Shown piece by piece: positions 14,790 through 20,092 of a stretch of DNA of 20,092 nt (position 1 is its first letter; the number at the start of each line of letters is the position of its first letter). The position numbers were made by a program, and so were the translations under genes. The notes below the pieces were generated by a model that was not told the origin of the DNA, did no database searches, and saw nothing but the letters and a program-made list of their open reading frames with translations. The stretch is taken from the NCBI GenBank assembly GCA_036378155.1, contig DASUXA010000022.1, forward strand, positions 1-20,092, in the 5' to 3' direction. Source of the DNA: DASUXA01 sp036378155. Lineage in GTDB: Bacteria > Actinomycetota > Actinomycetes > Mycobacteriales > Micromonosporaceae.

Positions 14790-14823
14790 CGCCACGCCGA
14801 GCCGCCCGCCACGCCGAGTCGCC
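14790..14823. repeat. 17-bp tandem repeat after rsmB
   Basis: Two 17-base units, 14790-14806 and 14807-14823, differ at one base (CGCCACGCCGAG followed by C or T, then CGCC), and degenerate copies continue towards the rsmB stop at 14850. It lies in non-coding DNA. Confidence 0.85.
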
Positions 14824-14849
14824 CGCCGCCGCGCCGCCCGCCGCGCGGC

Positions 14850-16271
14850 TCAGGCGGTCCTGCGCAGGACCGCGAGGAACATCGCGTCGGTGCCGTGCCG
14901 GTGCGGCCACAGTTGCACGGTCGGGCCGGTGCCCAGCCCCGGCATGCCGGCGGGCAGCAACTGGCGGGCGTCGACCAACTCCACCGGGTGCGCCGAGCGC
15001 CGCGCCGTCTCGGTGACGGTCACCTGCGTCTCGACGACGTGCGGCGAGCACGTGACGTAGGCGATGAGCCCGCCGGGGCGCGCCGCGCGGATCGCCGCGC
15101 CGAGCAGCTCGCGCTGCAGGCGGGTCAGCGGCGGCAGGTGGGAGGGCTGGCGGCGCCAGCGAGCCTCGGGTCGGCGGCGCAGCGCTCCGAGCCCGGTGCA
15201 CGGCGCGTCCACCAGGACCCGGTCGAATGCCTGCTCCGGCAGGTCCGCATCGCGACCGACGTCGCGACCGTCGCGGCACAGCACGTCGACGGGCAGCCCC
15301 CGGCAGGACCGGGCGACGAGGTCGGCACGGTGCTGGGCGACCTCGACCGCGGTGACCCGCGCCTGCCGCAGCCGCGCCAGCGCGCCGAGCAGACCCGCCT
15401 TGCCGCCCGGCCCGGCGCACAGGTCCAGCCACCGGGTGTCCGACCCGGTCAGCGGCGCCTCGGCGAGTGCCAGCGCGACCAGTTGCGAACCCTCGTCCTG
15501 GACGTGTGCGCGGCCGTCGGCGACCGCGGGGACCTGCGCCGGGTTGCCGCGTTCCAGGTGTACCGCGTACGGGCTGAACGCTCCCGGTACCCCGTCGACC
15601 TGGTCGAGCAGGTCCTGCGGGTCGATCAGACCGGGTCGGGCGCACAGGTGTACCGGCGGCGCCTCGTTGTCGGCGACCAGCAGCCGCGCCGTCTCGTCCA
15701 GGTCGTCGCCGAGCGCCTGGGCGAACGCGCGCACGATCCACTGCGGGTGGTGGTGCGTGATCGCGAGATGAGCGACCGGGTCCTCGTCGTACCGGGGGGC
15801 CACCTCGGTCAGCCAGTCGTCGACGGATCGCTCGGCGATCCGGCGCAGCACCGCGTTGGCGAACCCGGCGGCGCCGGGGGCGACGGTACGCACCAGGTCG
15901 ACGGTGGTGGCGACGGCGGCGTGTGCCGGGACCCGCGTGTACAGCGCTTGGTACGCGCCCAACCGCAACGCGTCACGGGCGGGCGGGTCGATGCGCGCGG
16001 TGTCCCGACCGGCGACCCGAGCGATGATCACGTCGAGGGTACCGAGGGCGCGCAGCGTGCCGTAGGTGAGTTCGGTGGCGAACGCCGCGTCGCGACCCGA
16101 CAGCCGCAGGTCCCGCAGGATCGCCGGGAGCACCAGGTTCGCGTACGCGTCCTCGCGCTGGACCGCCGCGATCGCCTGGTAGGCGGCTTCGCGGGCGGGG
16201 TCGACCGCGACCGGGGAGCGCGCCGGGCGCGGGCCGCGCGACCGACGCCCCGGACCGGACGGTCGGGTCAT
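14850..16271 (-). CDS. rsmB: 16S rRNA cytosine-C5 methyltransferase RsmB
   Basis: RsmB methylates C967 (E. coli numbering) of 16S rRNA. The 473-residue protein has a basic N-terminal tail, a NusB-like RNA-binding domain (about 26-160) and a SAM-dependent m5C methyltransferase domain (about 200-472). SAM motif I is LDLCAGPGGKAGLL (282-295). Motif IV is DAPCTGLGALRRRPEARWRR (355-374) with C358, and the catalytic cysteine is C408 in YVTCSPHVVETQ. The frame is open far upstream, but the ATG at 16269-16271 overlaps the fmt stop as ATGA and has GGGGGAG eight bases upstream, which fixes the start. Confidence 0.96.
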   Translation of the reverse strand: MTRPSGPGRRSRGPRPARSPVAVDPAREAAYQAIAAVQREDAYANLVLPAILRDLRLSGRDAAFATELTYGTLRALGTLDVIIARVAGRDTARIDPPARDALRLGAYQALYTRVPAHAAVATTVDLVRTVAPGAAGFANAVLRRIAERSVDDWLTEVAPRYDEDPVAHLAITHHHPQWIVRAFAQALGDDLDETARLLVADNEAPPVHLCARPGLIDPQDLLDQVDGVPGAFSPYAVHLERGNPAQVPAVADGRAHVQDEGSQLVALALAEAPLTGSDTRWLDLCAGPGGKAGLLGALARLRQARVTAVEVAQHRADLVARSCRGLPVDVLCRDGRDVGRDADLPEQAFDRVLVDAPCTGLGALRRRPEARWRRQPSHLPPLTRLQRELLGAAIRAARPGGLIAYVTCSPHVVETQVTVTETARRSAHPVELVDARQLLPAGMPGLGTGPTVQLWPHRHGTDAMFLAVLRRTA

Positions 16272-17194
16272 CCGAACCGCTCCCCCGGCTCGGGTCGCAC
16301 CCCGCGAGCCCAGTCCGCCGCCGGCATCGGCTTCTTTCCGGCGGCACGCACCTCGCCGAGCACGACCGGGGCGGTACCGGTGCCGACGAGCACGCCCGAC
16401 CGCTGCACGCGGATCTCGCCGGGAGCCAGCGCGTCGGTGAGTTCGGCGGGCGCGACCGGGCCCAGCTTGACCCGTTCGCCGCGAAACGTCGTCCAGGCGC
16501 CGGGAGCCGGGGTACACGCGCGGATGCGCCGGTCCACGGCGAACGCCGGGTCGATCCAGCGCACCTCGGCGTCGTCCACGGTGATCTTGGGGGCGAGGGA
16601 GACGCCGTCCAACGGCTGCGGCTCGGCGCGGGCGGTACCGGCGTCGATCGCGTCCACGACCGCGACCAGCAGCGACGCCCCCGCCGTCGCGAGCCGGTCG
16701 AGCAGGTCGCCGGCCGTGTCGGTGGGCTTGATCTCCTCGGTGAGCGTGCCGTACACCGGACCGGTGTCCAGCCCTTCCTCCAACTGGAACACGCTGGCGC
16801 CGGTGACCGTGTCGCCGTGCAGGACGGCATGCTGCACCGGCGCCGCCCCGCGCCACGCGGGCAGCAGCGAGAAGTGCAGGTTGAGCCAGCCGTGCCGAGG
16901 GATCTCCAGCGCCGCGGGCGGGACCAGCGCACCGTAGGCGACCACCGGGACCAGGTCGGGCGCGATCCGCCGCAGGCGTTCCAGGAACTCCGGTTCGCGG
17001 GGGCGCCGCGGGGTGAGCACCTCGATGCCGCGCTCGTCGGCCCACGCGCCGACCGGCGAACGCACGAGCTTGCGGCCGCGCCCCGCCGGGGCGTCGGGTC
17101 GGGTCACCACCGCGACGAGTTCGTGCGAGGACGCGGCGAACGCCTCCAGCGAGGGCAGCGCCACGTCGGGGGTACCGGCGAAGACCAGCCGCAC
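16268..17194 (-). CDS. fmt: Methionyl-tRNA formyltransferase
   Basis: Fmt formylates initiator Met-tRNA using 10-formyltetrahydrofolate. The 308 residues hold the N-terminal Rossmann-type formyltransferase domain (about 1-185), with LNLHFSLLPAWRGAAPVQHA (104-123; catalytic N105 and H107, SLLP loop) and LEEGLDTGPVY with the catalytic aspartate D143. The C-terminal OB-like domain (about 200-300) contacts tRNA. The start is GTG at 17192-17194, with GAGG about eight bases upstream. It lies ten bases after def and overlaps rsmB by four, so these three genes look like one transcript. Def later removes the formyl group that Fmt adds. Confidence 0.97.
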   Translation of the reverse strand: MRLVFAGTPDVALPSLEAFAASSHELVAVVTRPDAPAGRGRKLVRSPVGAWADERGIEVLTPRRPREPEFLERLRRIAPDLVPVVAYGALVPPAALEIPRHGWLNLHFSLLPAWRGAAPVQHAVLHGDTVTGASVFQLEEGLDTGPVYGTLTEEIKPTDTAGDLLDRLATAGASLLVAVVDAIDAGTARAEPQPLDGVSLAPKITVDDAEVRWIDPAFAVDRRIRACTPAPGAWTTFRGERVKLGPVAPAELTDALAPGEIRVQRSGVLVGTGTAPVVLGEVRAAGKKPMPAADWARGVRPEPGERFG

Positions 17195-17204
17195 CGTGTC
17201 CGCC

Positions 17205-17756
17205 TCAGCCGAACAGACCGCGGCTGGCGTGCGGGCTCACCCGCACCTTCGGCGGGGCGGCGGGGTCGTACCAGTCGGACTCGCGGATCGCCTTCATCGC
17301 CGCCTTGCGCCGCTCCGGGTCGAGCCGGTCGAGGAACAGCACCCCGTCGAGGTGGTCCGTCTCGTGCTGGCAGCAGCGGGCCATCATGCCCGTCCCGACG
17401 ATCTGGACCGGGTCGCCGTGCTCGTTGAAGCCCTTCGCGATCACGTTCATCCGCCGCTTGGTGTCGACGTACACGCCGGGGATGGACAGGCAGCCCTCCT
17501 CGCCGTCCTGCTCCTCCTCGTCCGGGAAGTCGAGCACCGGGTTGACCAGGTGCCCGGTGACCCCGTCCACGTCGAAGACGAACACCCGCAGCCCCACCCC
17601 GAGCTGCGGGGCGGCGAGCCCCGCCCCGGCGGCGTCGTGCAGCGTGTCGGTCAGGTCGCGCACCAGCCGGCGCAGCTCCTTGTCGAAGTCGACGACGGGT
17701 TCGGCGGGGGTGCGCAGCACCGGATCTCCGAACAGGCGGATCGGCAGGACAGTCAC
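17205..17756 (-). CDS. def: Peptide deformylase
   Basis: Def removes the N-formyl group from new proteins. The 183 residues contain all three family motifs: GAGLAAPQLG (44-53), EEGCLSIPG (87-94, metal ligand C89) and QHETDHLDG (130-138, metal ligands H131 and H135, catalytic E132). The C-terminal extension of about 20 residues (PPKVRVSPHASRGLFG) is not part of the core. The frame is open to 18131, but the GTG at 17754-17756 gives the usual VTVLPIRLFGDPVLR start and has AGGGAG nine bases upstream. It starts 82 bases after priA, behind a possible -10 box, and leads the def-fmt-rsmB group. Confidence 0.97.
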   Translation of the reverse strand: MTVLPIRLFGDPVLRTPAEPVVDFDKELRRLVRDLTDTLHDAAGAGLAAPQLGVGLRVFVFDVDGVTGHLVNPVLDFPDEEEQDGEEGCLSIPGVYVDTKRRMNVIAKGFNEHGDPVQIVGTGMMARCCQHETDHLDGVLFLDRLDPERRKAAMKAIRESDWYDPAAPPKVRVSPHASRGLFG

Positions 17757-17795
17757 GCGGTGGCTCCCTGTGGTGGGCACGACGGATGCGCCTTC

Positions 17796-17801
17796 AGTGT
17801 A
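17796..17801 (-). promoter_or_regulatory. Candidate -10 box for def-fmt-rsmB
   Basis: TACACT fits TAnnnT and would start RNA about 33 bases before the def GTG, leaving room for the AGGGAG site. No -35 box is clear. Confidence 0.35.
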
Positions 17802-17838
17802 CGGGCCGGGCCCGGATCGTGATTTTCCTGTCCACAGG

Positions 17839-19881
17839 TCACAGCAGGTCGAGCGGATCGACCCTGATCCGCACCGGCTCCGGCGCCTTGCGGGCGCTGC
17901 GTACCCCGGCGGCGGCGTGCAACGCCGCCGCCAGCGCGCGACCGGCGGAGCGGGGCACCCGCAGCAGCACCCGTTCCGCGCCGTCGCCGACCGGTACCGG
18001 TCCCAGCACGTCGGTGCCGTCCGGCAGCCGGGCGACGGCGAGCAGGTCGGCGACCGCGTCGGGTGCCCCGGTGACCGCGGCGACCCGCGCGGCCGGCGGG
18101 AAGCCGAGGTCGCGACGCTCGGCGAGTTCACGCGCGGCGAACCAGCCGGGGTCCCAGCGGATCAGCGCCTGTACCGGGGCGAGAGCGCCGTCGGCGGTGA
18201 CCACCACGCGTCCGCCCGCACGGGCGGGGCGGGCCAGCGCCGCCGCCGCGTACCACCGGCGCACCGTCTCCTCCCCCGCCCGCAGGTCGGCGCGGGTCAG
18301 CAACGCCCAGGTGTCCAGCAGCAGGACCGCCCCGTAGCCGGGACCTGCCGGTACCGGTTCCGCGCCCGGAGTGGACACCACCAGGGACGCCTCCGCCGGT
18401 ACGGTCGCCAGCACCCCGTCGCGTCCCGAGGTGCGCACCGGCACGCCGGGGAACACCCGCCCGAGCTCCTCGGCGGTACGTCGCGCGCCGACCACCGACC
18501 CGCGCAGCCGGCGACCCCCGCACCGCGGGCAGCGGTACCCGGCGGCCGCCTTGCCGCACCATCGGCAGGTCGCCACGGTCGACGCGGCGGCGAGGGTGAG
18601 CGGCCCCGCGCACGACGGGCACCGTGCCGGCGTGCGGCAGTGCGCGCAGGCGACCGCGGGCAGGTATCCGCGCCGGGGCACCTGCACCAGCACCGGAGCG
18701 CCCGCCGCGAGCGCGTCGCGGGCGGCGCGCCAGGCGAGGCTGGGCAGCCGCGCCGCCGCTGCCGCCGGGTCGCGGGCCAGTTCGCCGTCGTCGCCGACCG
18801 GGGTGACCGCCGGGGCGTACCGGCGGACGGTGTCGCGCCCGGCGACCAGTTCCCGCGCCCACCCCGTCTCGACCAACTGCTGCGCTTCGACGCTGCGGGC
18901 GTACCCGCCGAGCAGGGCGGCCGCCCCGGTCAACTGGGCGCGGGTGAGCAGGACCTCGCGGGCGTGCGCGGACGGGGTGCGCGGCTCGGCGTACAGGTCG
19001 TCCCCGTCGTCCCAGATCGCGACCAGTCCGAGCCGCTCGACCGGGGCGAACATGGCGGCGCGGGTACCGATGACCGCCGCCACCCGCCCGCGTCGCGCGG
19101 CGAGGAAACGCCGGTACCGTTCGGCGGGGCCGATCGCGGCGGACAGCGCGACGTGCCGCCCGCCGCCGCCGAGCGCCTTGGTCAGGGCGGCGTCCAGCCG
19201 GTCGAGGTCCCGGGCGTCGGCGACCAGGGCGAGCGCGCCGACCCCGGCGTGTGCCGCCGTGGCGATGACCTCCGCCAGCCGTGCCGGCCAGTCCTCGCCG
19301 GGCAGCGCGGACCACACCGCGCGGGGCGCGCGGTGCTCGGCGAGCGCGCGCAGGTACGCCGGTCCCGCCGGGTACCGGTCCCAGCCGGAGCCCGCCGGGT
19401 ACGTGGTCGCCCGTGCGGGCGGCAGGTTTTCCGCCTCGGCGCCCGCCTCCACGTCGACCGGGCTCTCGACGTCGACCGGGCTCTCGGCTTCGACCGGGTT
19501 CTCGGCTTCGACCCGGGCGTGCCGGGGCGGTACCGCCAGCCGCAGCACGTCGGCGAGGGCTCCGGCGTACCGGTCGGCGACGGCGCGCGCCAGGCGCAGC
19601 ACCTCGGGGCTGAGGACGGGTTCGGGTGAGACGAGCCGCTCCAGGTACGCCAGGCGACCGGGATGCTCGGAGCGCTCCGCCCGCTCGAGCACGTACCCGT
19701 CGACGAGTTGTCCGCCGAACCGGACGCGCACCCGTACGCCTGGGGTGACCGCGTCGGCGAGGTCGCTGGGTACCAGGTAGTCGAACGGCCGGTCGAGGTG
19801 CGCCAGCGGTACGTCGACGCAGACCCGGGCGACCGGCGATACCGGTGCCGGCTGCCGCTCGGCCCGCCTGCGCGCTGTCAC
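17839..19881 (-). CDS. priA: PriA-like replication restart protein, probably helicase-dead
   Basis: PriA normally reloads the replication machinery at stalled forks. The 680 residues keep the N-terminal DNA-binding domain (about 17-118; ARVCVDVPLAHLDRPFDYLVP) and the zinc region with eight cysteines (C412, C415, C421, C424, C439, C442, C451, C454). The Walker A motif GxTGSGKT is missing; the matching place reads SALPGEDWPARL (about 191-202). The DEEH box is replaced by IWDDGDDLY (289-297). Loss of helicase motifs is known for actinobacterial PriA, so a structural role is likely. A repetitive acidic linker lies at about 125-151. The GTG start at 19879-19881 lacks a ribosome-binding site and may be leaderless. 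Confidence 0.93.
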   Translation of the reverse strand: MTARRRAERQPAPVSPVARVCVDVPLAHLDRPFDYLVPSDLADAVTPGVRVRVRFGGQLVDGYVLERAERSEHPGRLAYLERLVSPEPVLSPEVLRLARAVADRYAGALADVLRLAVPPRHARVEAENPVEAESPVDVESPVDVEAGAEAENLPPARATTYPAGSGWDRYPAGPAYLRALAEHRAPRAVWSALPGEDWPARLAEVIATAAHAGVGALALVADARDLDRLDAALTKALGGGGRHVALSAAIGPAERYRRFLAARRGRVAAVIGTRAAMFAPVERLGLVAIWDDGDDLYAEPRTPSAHAREVLLTRAQLTGAAALLGGYARSVEAQQLVETGWARELVAGRDTVRRYAPAVTPVGDDGELARDPAAAAARLPSLAWRAARDALAAGAPVLVQVPRRGYLPAVACAHCRTPARCPSCAGPLTLAAASTVATCRWCGKAAAGYRCPRCGGRRLRGSVVGARRTAEELGRVFPGVPVRTSGRDGVLATVPAEASLVVSTPGAEPVPAGPGYGAVLLLDTWALLTRADLRAGEETVRRWYAAAALARPARAGGRVVVTADGALAPVQALIRWDPGWFAARELAERRDLGFPPAARVAAVTGAPDAVADLLAVARLPDGTDVLGPVPVGDGAERVLLRVPRSAGRALAAALHAAAGVRSARKAPEPVRIRVDPLDLL
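19454..19518. repeat. 18-bp tandem repeat in the priA linker
   Basis: Units at 19454-19471, 19472-19489 and 19490-19507 share TCGACCGGG-TCTCG, with few changes; a partial fourth starts at 19508. In the gene they encode a six-residue acidic unit of the type VEAESP/VDVESP. The frame is kept, so only linker length changes. It joins the N-terminal domain to the degenerate ATPase region. Confidence 0.92.
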
Positions 19882-19896
19882 GGGTCAGTACTATCA

Positions 19897-19927
19897 GGCC
19901 CGCCGTCCGTACCACGGACGACGGGCC
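19897..19927 (-). terminator. Hairpin terminator after metK
   Basis: The 14-base arms 19914-19927 and 19897-19910 enclose a three-base loop. On the minus-strand RNA all 14 pairs form, one of them G-U; on the plus-strand RNA that pair would be C-A. This matches a terminator for metK, whose stop is 18 bases upstream. Only a weak T content follows, as is usual in actinobacteria. Confidence 0.7.
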
Positions 19928-19945
19928 CGACGGGACGCGAACGCG

Positions 19946-20092
19946 TCAGCCCACGGCGGCTTTGAGGTCGTCGGTGCGGTTGGTGTGTTCCCAGGTCAGT
20001 TCGGGGAGTTCCCGGCCGAAGTGGCCGTAGGCGGCGGTGGTCTGGTAGATCGGGCGTAGCAGGTCCAGATCCCGGATGATCGCCGCCGGGCG
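19946..20092 (-). CDS. metK: S-adenosylmethionine synthetase, C-terminal end (partial)
   Basis: Only the last 48 codons and the stop are inside the window; the gene continues beyond the right edge. The translation contains DLLRPIYQTTAAYGHFGREL and ends in LKAAVG, the typical MetK C-terminus. The enzyme makes S-adenosylmethionine from methionine and ATP, the methyl donor for rsmB and the SpoU-type enzyme in this window. A hairpin follows the stop, so priA is probably transcribed separately. Confidence 0.95.
   Translation of the reverse strand, partial: RPAAIIRDLDLLRPIYQTTAAYGHFGRELPELTWEHTNRTDDLKAAVG

Larger units (their letters stand above)
14550..14849. other. Non-coding gap between rsmB and rpe
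   Basis: Three hundred bases without a gene I can support. Short open frames here are Pro/Arg-rich shadows. The gap holds a cluster of palindromes (14687-14731) and a 17-base tandem repeat (14790-14823). It separates the def-fmt-rsmB run from rpe and is the likely site for ending one transcript and starting the next. Confidence 0.7.

Noticed and set aside
14519..14812. Small minus-strand frame in the rsmB-rpe gap
   Set aside because: It is rich in Arg and Pro, has no ribosome-binding site, runs through the palindromes and overlaps the start of rpe in another frame.
17828..17836. CTGTCCACA, one base from the actinobacterial DnaA box TTGTCCACA
   Set aside because: A single imperfect box, with no cluster and no origin genes nearby. 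It is also part of a short chance inverted repeat.

Overview
The window reads as ordinary chromosomal core genome from a very GC-rich actinobacterium. The protein sequences look most like Micromonosporaceae; that is my recollection of family sequences, not a search. Every gene I can support is on the minus strand. Intergenic gaps are short, GTG starts are common, and neighbouring genes often overlap by one or four bases. I see no tRNA, rRNA, insertion sequence, prophage or CRISPR array.

Layout, read in the direction of transcription (high to low coordinates). metK enters at the right edge as its last 48 codons and ends at a strong hairpin. Then come priA (probably a helicase-dead replication-restart protein), def, fmt and rsmB. 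A non-coding gap of about 300 bases carries three abutting palindromes. Next are rpe, overlapping by one base with a REC-GGDEF response regulator, then an FMN riboswitch and the riboflavin operon ribD-ribE-ribBA-ribH. After a hairpin come hisE and hisG, a YdcZ-type DMT transporter that overlaps hisG by four bases, and a small PH-domain membrane protein. The last cluster is infC-rpmI-rplT, a SpoU-type RNA 2'-O-methyltransferase, pheS and pheT.

The genes group by function. def and fmt remove and add the formyl group of initiator methionine, and rsmB methylates 16S rRNA. infC, rpmI, rplT, the RNA methyltransferase and pheST serve translation. rpe acts on ribulose 5-phosphate, which is also a substrate of RibBA, and the riboflavin genes sit behind an FMN sensor. 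hisE and hisG begin histidine synthesis.

I found no new multi-gene system. The unusual signals are at DNA level. The palindrome GGTACC occurs at least two dozen times, in all three codon phases and in non-coding DNA. Short tandem duplications (periods mostly 18, 27 or 36) recur at gene 3' ends, including one that stacks four in-frame stop codons. There is a tight palindrome cluster upstream of rpe. infC appears to start at ATC, with a terminator-like hairpin in its leader. A 13-base word is shared upstream of the FMN riboswitch and of the PH-domain gene.
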